Below, piece by piece: positions 17,619 through 24,196 of a stretch of DNA of 64,000 nucleotides (position 1 is the first letter of the stretch; every line of letters begins with the position of its first letter). Origin of the DNA: HLUCCA09 sp038745585 (GTDB lineage: Bacteria > Pseudomonadota > Alphaproteobacteria > Rhodobacterales > Rhodobacteraceae); the NCBI GenBank assembly GCA_038745585.1, contig JBCDLH010000002.1, forward strand, positions 186,001 through 250,000, in the 5' to 3' direction. The translations under genes were made by a program, and so were the position numbers. A model generated the notes under the pieces. It did no database searches. It saw only the letters and a list, made by a program, of their open reading frames with translations, and was not told where the DNA came from.

Positions 17619-17909
17619 TTACTCTGGCGCCTGTGCACGCCGGGCGCGCCAGCCGCCGCGGCGCGCGGGTTTGCCCGGGGCGGCGCGTCCGGCGCGGAGC
17701 ACCTGCGTCATTGGATGATCGGGCGCGCCCGCGCCGTAGCGGCCGAGAAGGTCCTCGATGGCTGTGGCGGGCGGCGTCTCGGACGGAAGCGACAGGGCCC
17801 AATCCATGAAGATCGAGCGGCACTCGGCCAAGGTGATCCCTTCGATCCGGTAGGACTCCCGGATCAAGCCCTTGGGATCGTTTGGATCGCGTGCGGAGTG
17901 TTGCGTCAT
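17619..17909 (-). CDS. Small conserved hypothetical protein downstream of glnE
   Basis: 96-aa soluble protein, no known domain recognised. It begins MTQHSARDPNDPKGLIRESYRIEGITLAECRS and has a helical middle containing MDWALSLP and EDLLGRYG. The C-terminal tail is short and Arg-rich (RRGGWRARRAQ). Its ATG overlaps the glnE stop by 3 bp (ATGA), so it is almost certainly translated from the same mRNA. I recall similar small proteins beside glnE in related Rhodobacterales, but cannot verify this. The basic tail could bind nucleic acid or an acidic partner. Function unknown. Confidence 0.75.
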   Translation of the reverse strand: MTQHSARDPNDPKGLIRESYRIEGITLAECRSIFMDWALSLPSETPPATAIEDLLGRYGAGAPDHPMTQVLRAGRAAPGKPARRGGWRARRAQAPE

Positions 17910-20773
17910 CGGGTCTGGCTTTCGCTGGGGGATGGCGCGGGCGCCGCAGCGCGGGCGCCGTCGATCACATCGTCGATCAGCCTGGCGGCCTCCGCGCGCG
18001 CATCTCTGAGATGCATACAGAGCGCATCGATCCCGTCCTGCCCGGTTTCGCGCAACAGCACCGCCCGCGCGCCCTGGCCGAAGGCCTCTGGCGTAAGCGG
18101 GCCGTTATGGAGCAGCCGGGTCGCGCTCTGGACGGCGCGCGCCAAGCGGTAGGTCCGCGCCAGTGTCTCTGCGGTTTGCGCCGGCAGAATCCCGGCGCGG
18201 CGGGCAGCGTCGAGCTGCGCTTGCGTGCGGCGGGCGCTCGCGGGCGACAGAAGCGTGGCGGCCTGAGCCAGAAGCTCGATGTCTTGCAGACCGCCGGGAC
18301 CAGACTTCACGTCGAGCGGGCTCTGCGGCGGCTTGGCCTCGGAGAGCCGCGCGCGCATTTTGCCGAGCTCGTCCCAGACCTCGCCCGCCGCCCGGGGCTG
18401 CGAGAGCACCTCGCTGCGCACCGCTTCGGCCGCCGCGCGCACCTCTGCCGCGCCGGCCACGCAGCGCGCCCGCGTCAGCGCCATGTGCTCCCAAACCCAG
18501 GCCTCGCCGCGCTGGTAGCTGTCGAAGGCCGCAAGCGCCGTCGCCACCGGCCCCTGCCGTCCGGAGGGGCGCAAGCGCATATCAACCTCGTAGAGTTTGC
18601 CGGCGGCCGTCGGCGCGGTCAGCGCCGTCACCAAAGTCTGCGTCAGCCGGGCGAAATAGGGCCGCGTGGCAAGCGGGCGCGGGCCTTGCGAGGCGTCCTC
18701 ACCGGCCGGATCGTAGATGACGATCAGATCGAGGTCGGAGCCTGCGCTGAGCCAGCCCGCGCCGAGCGACCCCATCCCAAAGACGGCGAGGCCCTTGCCG
18801 GGCGGGGGCCCATGCTTTTCGGCGAACTGCGCCACCACGACGGGCGTGAGCGCGGCGAGCACCGCTTCGGCGAGCTCGGCATATTCGGTGCCGGCCTCGT
18901 CTGCGTCGGTGAGCCCGCGCAGATGGTGCACTCCGATCCGGAAGTGCCACTCCTTCATCCAGCGCCGCGCCGCGTCGAGCCGCGTCTCATAATCGGGCTC
19001 GGCGCGGAGCGTTGCGTCGAGCGCCGCGATCAGCGCGTCTTTGCCCGGCCAAGGGGCAAAGAAGCTGCCCGAGAGAACCGCTTCGAGCACCGAGGCGTTG
19101 CGCGAAAGGTACTGCGCGAGCGCGGGCGCAGTCGCTGCGATGTCAACGATCAGGGCCCGGAGCGCGGGGTTGGCCTCGAACATCGAAAAGAGCTGCACGC
19201 CAGCGGGCAACCCCGCCAGGAACCCGTCGAAGGCGGCCAGCGCCTCGTCGGGCCGGTCGGCTTCGAGAAGGCGGGCCAGAAGATCGGGCTTCAGCCGCTC
19301 GAAGATGGCTTGGGCACGGGACGAACGGAGCGCGGGATAGTGCCGCCAGCGGGCAACGAGCTCGGGCTCTGGGGCGATCGGGCCAGCGGGGACCGGCAGC
19401 GCCTCGGCATGCGTAAAGAAGCCTTCGGTGAGCCGGTGCACGTCGTCGAGCCGGGCGCGCAGCGCCTCCTGCCAGCGCATGGTGTCGGTCGTCCCGCACA
19501 TCCGCGCAAGCCGCTCAAACCCATCCTCTCCGCTCGGGAGCGTGTGGGTGCGCGCGTCCGAGACGATCTGCACGCGGTGCTCGATCTCACGCAGCGCGCG
19601 GTAATGGCCGACGAGCGCCTCGGCCGCGTCCTCGGGGATCCAGCCCTTGGTCGCCAGCGCCTGGAGGCCGGACACCGTCCCCGGGACACGCAGATCCGGG
19701 TCGCGCCCACCGGCGATGAGCTGCCGGGTCTGGGTGAAAAACTCGATAGCACGGATGCCGCCCTGGCCGAGCTTGAGGTCCCGCCCTTCGAGCGTGTCGC
19801 CCTCGTGCAAGCCCTTATGGTCAGCGATCCGGCGGCGCATGTCTTGGGTGTCTTCGATGGTGGCAAAGTCGAGATGCCGGCGCCAAACGAAGGGGGAGAG
19901 ACGCGCGAGATAGGCGCGGGCTGCCGCGATGTCTCCGGCCGCTGGACGCGCCTTGATGTGCGCTGCGCGCTCCCATGTCCGCCCCAGGCTCTCATAGTAG
20001 CGCTCTGCTGCCTCCATCGCGACGCAGACCGGCGTCACCGAGGGGTCGGGCCGCAGGCGCAGATCCGTCCGCCAGACATAGCCGTCGCCGGTTTGTTCCT
20101 GGAGAAGCGCCGTCATCTTTCGCGTCGCCTTGACGAACGTGGCGCGGGCCTCGGCGACGTCCGAACCCGCAAATCGGCTGTCATCGAACAGCACGATGAG
20201 GTCGATATCCGAGGAATAGTTGAGCTCAAAGGCGCCCATCTTGCCCATCGCGAGGACACACATCCCGGCCGCTGTCTCGATATCCGTCGCGCCCTGCCCT
20301 GGCACCGCGCCACGGGCGAGGAACGGGACGAGTGCCGCCTTCAGCGCGCGGTCGGTCGCGGCATCTGCGAACGCGCTGAGCGCATGGGTGACGGTTTCGA
20401 GATCCCACACGCCAGCGAGATCGGCGAGGCCGGCATAGAGCGAGAGCCGGCGCTTGATCCGGCGGAGGTCGGCGCCAACGGTCGCGTCCGGCGTCGCTTT
20501 CGTTTCGGCAAGGAGCTGCGGCAAGACATCCTCGGGCGCTTGCACGAGCGCCGCGTTCAGCCACTGGGCTTCCCGGGCCGCCAGCATGCGCAGGTGAAAC
20601 GACGTGCCGGCCGCGCCCTCGATCACGTCGCGCACCGCCGCAGGCTGGGACGCAAAGAGCGACGCAACCTCCCGCCCTGCCTCGACGTCGTAGGCGAGCG
20701 GCAGGCGCAGGATCGCGTCGGCAAAGCGCGCAGTGGTCAGACCCGGGTCATCGGTGCTCAGTGCGGGGGACAT
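17906..20773 (-). CDS. glnE: Bifunctional glutamine synthetase adenylyltransferase/deadenylase
   Basis: Controls glutamine synthetase by adding and removing AMP in response to PII. The protein is about 955 aa and has two nucleotidyltransferase domains. The N-terminal (deadenylase) one has LAMGKMGAFELNYSSDIDLIVLFDD (about 175-198), the C-terminal (adenylylase) one FGMGSLGAGWLSAGSDLDLIVIYD (about residue 670). Each carries the GSxxDxD-type metal motif. The ATG at 20773 (MSPALSTDD) is used instead of a TTG at 20818 that only adds a short leader. The stop overlaps the following small gene. The gene is divergent from the YbaK-type gene. A long open frame runs antisense to nearly the whole gene, a GC-bias artefact. 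Length and motifs are normal for the family. Confidence 0.95.
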   Translation of the reverse strand: MSPALSTDDPGLTTARFADAILRLPLAYDVEAGREVASLFASQPAAVRDVIEGAAGTSFHLRMLAAREAQWLNAALVQAPEDVLPQLLAETKATPDATVGADLRRIKRRLSLYAGLADLAGVWDLETVTHALSAFADAATDRALKAALVPFLARGAVPGQGATDIETAAGMCVLAMGKMGAFELNYSSDIDLIVLFDDSRFAGSDVAEARATFVKATRKMTALLQEQTGDGYVWRTDLRLRPDPSVTPVCVAMEAAERYYESLGRTWERAAHIKARPAAGDIAAARAYLARLSPFVWRRHLDFATIEDTQDMRRRIADHKGLHEGDTLEGRDLKLGQGGIRAIEFFTQTRQLIAGGRDPDLRVPGTVSGLQALATKGWIPEDAAEALVGHYRALREIEHRVQIVSDARTHTLPSGEDGFERLARMCGTTDTMRWQEALRARLDDVHRLTEGFFTHAEALPVPAGPIAPEPELVARWRHYPALRSSRAQAIFERLKPDLLARLLEADRPDEALAAFDGFLAGLPAGVQLFSMFEANPALRALIVDIAATAPALAQYLSRNASVLEAVLSGSFFAPWPGKDALIAALDATLRAEPDYETRLDAARRWMKEWHFRIGVHHLRGLTDADEAGTEYAELAEAVLAALTPVVVAQFAEKHGPPPGKGLAVFGMGSLGAGWLSAGSDLDLIVIYDPAGEDASQGPRPLATRPYFARLTQTLVTALTAPTAAGKLYEVDMRLRPSGRQGPVATALAAFDSYQRGEAWVWEHMALTRARCVAGAAEVRAAAEAVRSEVLSQPRAAGEVWDELGKMRARLSEAKPPQSPLDVKSGPGGLQDIELLAQAATLLSPASARRTQAQLDAARRAGILPAQTAETLARTYRLARAVQSATRLLHNGPLTPEAFGQGARAVLLRETGQDGIDALCMHLRDARAEAARLIDDVIDGARAAAPAPSPSESQTR

Positions 20774-20920
20774 GGCGGGATAGAGGGGATGCGCCGCGCC
20801 GCTTGTCAACCTCGGCAAAGGAGCGGAGGGGCCAGGCCAATGGCCCCTCTACGTGTTCTCCTTGCCCTGGCGCGTCGCACGCACAGCGCCTATGGCACAG
20901 CGAGAAAACGGGAGGAGCAG

Positions 20921-21394
20921 ATGAGCAAAAGCCGCAAACGTGTCGAACGCGCGCTGGCAGAGGCTGGGCTCCGGACGCCCGTTGTCGAAATGGCGGGCGA
21001 CTGCACGACTGCTGAGGCGGCCGCCACGACGTTGGGCGTCGAGGTCGACCGGATCGCAAAGTCAGTGCTCTTGAGCGGGGTCGACAGCGGGGCGATGTAT
21101 CTCTTCGTTACCGCTGGCACCAACGCGGTCGACCCCGAGGCCGCGGCTGCACGCGCGGGCGAGCCGCTCGAGCGGCCGGGCGCGGCGCGTATCCGGAGCG
21201 CGACGGGCTTTGCCATCGGCGGCGTCTCTCCGGTCGGCCATCTCTGCCACGTCACCGCCTTCATCGATCCGCGTCTCTTCGATTTCGAGACGGTTTGGGC
21301 GGCCGCTGGCACGCCGCGGCACGTCTTCGAGGCGGCTCCGGTGGCGTTGCAGCACGCGATTTCGGCCACCAGAACACGCTTTACGTCGCCCTGA
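20921..21394 (+). CDS. YbaK/ProX-type aminoacyl-tRNA deacylase
   Basis: 157-aa protein of the YbaK/prolyl-tRNA editing superfamily, which hydrolyses misacylated tRNAs such as Cys-tRNA(Pro) or Ala-tRNA(Pro). It starts at an ATG with a GGGAGGAG site (MSKSRKRVERALAEAGL). The fold motifs are CTTAEAAATTLGVEVDRIAKSVLL (with the conserved Lys of IAKS), YLFVTAGTNAVDPEAAAARAG and SATGFAIGGVSPVGH, the typical glycine-rich GGVSPxGH signature. The C-terminus has PRHVFEAAP. It lies divergent from glnE and is followed by the palindrome-containing upstream region of the DUF2852 gene. Substrate preference within the superfamily cannot be fixed from sequence alone. Confidence 0.9.
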   Translation: MSKSRKRVERALAEAGLRTPVVEMAGDCTTAEAAATTLGVEVDRIAKSVLLSGVDSGAMYLFVTAGTNAVDPEAAAARAGEPLERPGAARIRSATGFAIGGVSPVGHLCHVTAFIDPRLFDFETVWAAAGTPRHVFEAAPVALQHAISATRTRFTSP

Positions 21395-21436
21395 GTGAGA
21401 GAATTTACGTAGCAAAAACAGTGTGAAAGGAAGTGA

Positions 21437-21455
21437 ATGTGAAAAACATTCACAT
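21437..21455. promoter_or_regulatory. 19-bp palindrome ATGTGAA-N5-TTCACAT (copy 1)
   Basis: Perfect 7-bp arms around AAACA, 97 bp upstream of the DUF2852 start. Its arms are identical to those of copy 2. The odd-length symmetry (N5) differs from the CRP consensus TGTGA-N6-TCACA by one base. Probably an operator for an unidentified dimeric regulator. This is inferred from symmetry and duplication only. Confidence 0.65.
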
Positions 21456-21495
21456 ATGGTATTGCACCCGGCTCACGCCATCGCCATCTGGTGTG

Positions 21496-21514
21496 ATGTG
21501 AAAACGCTTCACAT
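21496..21514. promoter_or_regulatory. 19-bp palindrome ATGTGAA-N5-TTCACAT (copy 2)
   Basis: Same arms around AACGC, centred 59 bp from copy 1 and ending 19 bp before the chosen DUF2852 start. At this distance it would sit at or just downstream of the promoter, so repression is likely. The two spacers differ while the arms do not, which argues for selection on the arms. Confidence 0.65.
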
Positions 21515-21533
21515 ACGCAACATGGAGATTGAA

Positions 21534-21989
21534 ATGACCCCCGCCCCCGTCCCTTCCGCCCCCCCACAGACGATGTCCTGGTTCGGCCGGGCGGAAGTTT
21601 GGCTCGACGACCGCGGCAAGGGCGCCTGGATCGCCGCCATGGTCCTCGGCTTCATCTTCTTCTGGCCGATCGGCCTCGCCCTTCTCGCCTATATGATCTG
21701 GAGTAAACGCATGTTTTCAGGCAAGTGCAGCTCAAAGCGCATCCGCAACCACTATGGCAGCTCGGTGATGACCTCGAGCGGCAACACGGCCTTCGACGCC
21801 TATCGCGCGGAGACGCTGCGCCGGCTCGAAGACGAGCAGGAAGCGTTCCAGGCGTTCCTCGAGCGGCTCCGCGCCGCCAAGGACAAGTCGGAGTTCGACG
21901 CCTTCATGGACGACCGCGAAAAGTCGCGCAAAGCCTCGAATGGCGATCCGTCGAACGGCGAAGCTGAGGGCGGGCCCGCCGCCGCCTAA
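21534..21989 (+). CDS. DUF2852 membrane protein
   Basis: 151-aa protein of the DUF2852 family, found in alphaproteobacteria. The N-terminus has a Pro-rich leader (MTPAPVPSAPPQ), then AEVWLDDRGKGAWIAAMVLGFIFFWPIGLALLAYMIW as one membrane helix (about 35-58). A Cys/Lys/Arg-rich joint and a cytoplasmic region follow, with FDAYRAETLRRLEDEQEAFQAFLERLRAAKDKSEFDAFMDDR, a likely coiled coil. The ATG at 21534 is preferred because GGAG sits 6 nt upstream; another at 21522 lacks this. Two copies of a 19-bp palindrome lie just upstream, so expression is probably tightly controlled. Function unknown. Confidence 0.85.
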   Translation: MTPAPVPSAPPQTMSWFGRAEVWLDDRGKGAWIAAMVLGFIFFWPIGLALLAYMIWSKRMFSGKCSSKRIRNHYGSSVMTSSGNTAFDAYRAETLRRLEDEQEAFQAFLERLRAAKDKSEFDAFMDDREKSRKASNGDPSNGEAEGGPAAA

Positions 21990-22213
21990 GGCCCGTGCCT
22001 TGCCCAGGGTCCGGCCCCGCGCCGGGCCCTTCGGCGTCAAATCGGGTCGCGATGCGCCGCAAGGACGCGAGCGACGGCCCGGGCTCCGCCGGTGTCCCCC
22101 TGGCCGGCCGGAGAGAGCGGCACCGCCCTAATCCGCGGTGCCGCTCTGCGCCCCCACACTTGGCCGCCGATGCCCGGCCGCCCCCAATTGACCCCTCTCG
22201 GAGCTTGACCGAT

Positions 22214-22669
22214 ATGAGCACCATGACCGGACCCGACCTGCCCCACCTGCCGCATCCGGTGCGCGATGCCGCATTCTATGCCGGGGTCCCGGCGAAGCGC
22301 CTCGTGGCCTGGTTTGTCGATGCGATTGTCATCTTCGCGCTGACCCTCGTCGTAATTCCGTTTACGTTGTTTACGGCTTTTTTCTACCTGCCGCTCCTCT
22401 GGCTCGTGCTCTCCTTTGCCTACCGCACGGTGACGATCGCGCGCGGCTCGGCGACCTGGGGAATGCGGTTTATGGGGATCGAGCTGCGCACAGCGCGGGG
22501 CACGAGGTTTGAGCTGGGCGACGCGGCCGCACATACGGCGATCCACACGGTTGCCATGGCGTTTGTCCTGCCACAGATCGCCTCGGTAATCCTGATGCTG
22601 ACGACGCCGCGCGGCCAGGGCCTGCCCGATCTTGCGCTCAACACCGTCGCCCTGAACCAACGCCGTTAG
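22214..22669 (+). CDS. RDD-family membrane protein
   Basis: 151-aa inner-membrane protein with an RDD domain. The characteristic Arg and Asp residues are in AKRLVAWFVDAIVIFALTLVVIPF (helix 1). Helix 2 follows (FFYLPLLWLVLSFAYRTVTIA), then the motif ARGSATWGMRFMGIELRTARG with TWGMR typical of RDD proteins. A third helix (TVAMAFVLPQIASVILML) is near the C-terminus. The ATG at 22214 (MSTMTGPDLPHLPHP) is used; upstream frame lacks support. RDD proteins are poorly characterised, and some are linked to ion or proton transport. It lies 224 bp downstream of the DUF2852 gene on the same strand. Confidence 0.87.
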   Translation: MSTMTGPDLPHLPHPVRDAAFYAGVPAKRLVAWFVDAIVIFALTLVVIPFTLFTAFFYLPLLWLVLSFAYRTVTIARGSATWGMRFMGIELRTARGTRFELGDAAAHTAIHTVAMAFVLPQIASVILMLTTPRGQGLPDLALNTVALNQRR

Positions 22670-22896
22670 CGCGCCCCAGCGGTTCTGAGGAACCGATCTG
22701 AGGAATCGTCCGGTGCGCGCCTCTCGGATCCCTGGTGACACCCTGCCCCGCCGCCTGGCCTGCCCCGTCCACCGTGGCAGTCAGACGCGGCACCTCGGGG
22801 CTTGGCGCTACACTGCGGGGCTTGGCGCGGCGTACCCTGCCTGTTAGCGTAACGTATCACTCGTCCGTTCGCGCTGCTCTCGTTCTGCCCTCCTCC

Positions 22897-23772
22897 ATGC
22901 GTCACACGCTTCCCATCGCGCCGCAATTCTATGTGACGGCCCCGCAGCCTTGCCCCTATCTCAAGGGTCGGATGGAGCGGAAGCTGTTCACGGCGCTGCA
23001 GGGCGAGCATGCCGAAGCGCTGAACGACTCGCTGTCCAAGCAGGGCTTTCGCCGGTCGCAAAACGTGCTCTACCGCCCGTCCTGCGCCGATTGTACCGCC
23101 TGCCTGTCCGCCCGCATCCGCGTGGCCGATTTCGAGCTAAGCCGCAGCCAGAAACGCGCGATGAAGCGCAATGGGCACCTGGAGCGGGCGGCGACGAGCC
23201 CTTGGGCAACCGAGGAGCAATATGCGCTCTTCCGGCGCTATCTCGACAGCCGCCATGCCGATGGCGGGATGGCCGACATGGACATTTTTGAGTTCGCCGC
23301 GATGATCGAAGAGACGCCCGTGCGCTCTCGCGTTGTCGAGTACAAGGAAAAGGGTCTGGCGGACCGCCTTTCCGCCGACGCGAGCCAGGGCGGCACGTCG
23401 CCCCATGTCGACAGCGATCTTGCCGGGGTCTGCCTTACGGATGTCCTCGATGACGGGCTCTCGATGGTCTATTCCTTCTACGAGCCGACCCTCGCGCGCC
23501 GCTCTCTCGGGACCTATATCATCCTTGATCATGTGGAGATTGCGCGCGCCGCGGGCTTGCCCTTCGTCTATCTCGGCTATTGGGTGCCGGGTTCGCCGAA
23601 GATGGGCTACAAAGCCGGGTTCAGCGCGCTCGAGATCTATAAGAACGGCACGTGGCAGGAGATCGGCGACCCTGAGACCCACGGCGCGGAGACCCACCCG
23701 CTCTCGATTGATCCGATTGCCGAGCAAGTCGCCAAGATCACGCTGCCGGACACGCGCGTCCCCCGGAAATAG
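22897..23772 (+). CDS. bpt: Aspartate/glutamate leucyltransferase
   Basis: 291-aa Bpt, which transfers Leu from Leu-tRNA to N-terminal Asp or Glu of proteins and so creates N-degrons for ClpS/ClpAP. The N-terminal region has QPCPYLKGRMERKLFTAL and the Cys-rich motif NVLYRPSCADCTACLSARIRV typical of ATE/Bpt N-domains. The C-terminal GNAT-like domain has VDSDLAGVCLTDVLDDGLSMVYSFYEP, LGTYIILDHVEIARAAGLPFVYLGYWV and KMGYKAGFSALE. The ATG at 22897 (MRHTLPIAPQFYVT) matches the family's usual opening. Three bases separate its stop from the next gene's GTG, so the two are probably co-translated. A 13-bp direct repeat (CGGGGCTTGGCGC) occurs twice upstream at 22796 and 22816. Confidence 0.93.
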   Translation: MRHTLPIAPQFYVTAPQPCPYLKGRMERKLFTALQGEHAEALNDSLSKQGFRRSQNVLYRPSCADCTACLSARIRVADFELSRSQKRAMKRNGHLERAATSPWATEEQYALFRRYLDSRHADGGMADMDIFEFAAMIEETPVRSRVVEYKEKGLADRLSADASQGGTSPHVDSDLAGVCLTDVLDDGLSMVYSFYEPTLARRSLGTYIILDHVEIARAAGLPFVYLGYWVPGSPKMGYKAGFSALEIYKNGTWQEIGDPETHGAETHPLSIDPIAEQVAKITLPDTRVPRK

Positions 23773-23775
23773 CCG

Positions 23776-24189
23776 GTGGCGGCGCGTGGGATCGCGACCG
23801 TCACCCTCGTCGTGCCGGACTATGCGGCGGGCATTGCCTTCTTTTGCGAGGGGCTCGGCTGGGATCTCCTCGCCGATGAGGACCAGGGCCGGAAAAGGTG
23901 GGTCGTCGTTGCACCGAATGGCGGCGCTTCGGGGGCGCGGCTCCTCCTTGCGCGGGCGGACAGCCCGCCCCAGCGCGCCGCCATCGGCGGGCAGACGGGC
24001 GGGCGCGTCGCGTTCTTTCTAGAGACGGACGACTTCGACCGGGATGCGGCGCGGCTGCGCTTGGCGGGCGCGCGCTTTCTAGAGGCCCCGCGCGACGAAC
24101 CCTACGGCCGCGTGGCGCAATGGCAGGACCCGTTCGGCAACCTTTGGGATCTGCTCGCCCCCGCGCTGCGCGACGCAGGCGCCGTCTAA
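23776..24189 (+). CDS. VOC-superfamily (glyoxalase-like) protein
   Basis: 137-aa single-domain vicinal-oxygen-chelate protein. It opens GIATVTLVVPDYAAGIAFFCEGLGWDLLAD and closes RVAQWQDPFGNLWDLL, the usual N- and C-terminal halves of the betaalphabetabetabeta module. The first conserved position that is His in glyoxalases is replaced here by a Thr/Val context, so metal chelation is not assured. The GTG at 23776 starts 3 bp after the bpt stop, which supports coupling. VOC proteins of this size include lactoylglutathione lyase-like enzymes, bleomycin-resistance-like binders and epimerase-related proteins; I cannot choose among them. Confidence 0.85.
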   Translation: MAARGIATVTLVVPDYAAGIAFFCEGLGWDLLADEDQGRKRWVVVAPNGGASGARLLLARADSPPQRAAIGGQTGGRVAFFLETDDFDRDAARLRLAGARFLEAPRDEPYGRVAQWQDPFGNLWDLLAPALRDAGAV

Positions 24190-24196
24190 CACGGGC

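Noticed and set aside
17882..21394. Very long open frame (about 1170 codons) on the plus strand across glnE
   Set aside because: It is antisense to glnE, which has all family motifs. Only its last part (20921-21394) is real, the YbaK-type gene with its own ribosome-binding site. GC-rich codon bias creates such frames.
21437..21514. CRP sites
   Set aside because: TGTGA and TCACA are 7 bp apart here, not 6, and the symmetry centre falls on a base rather than between bases.
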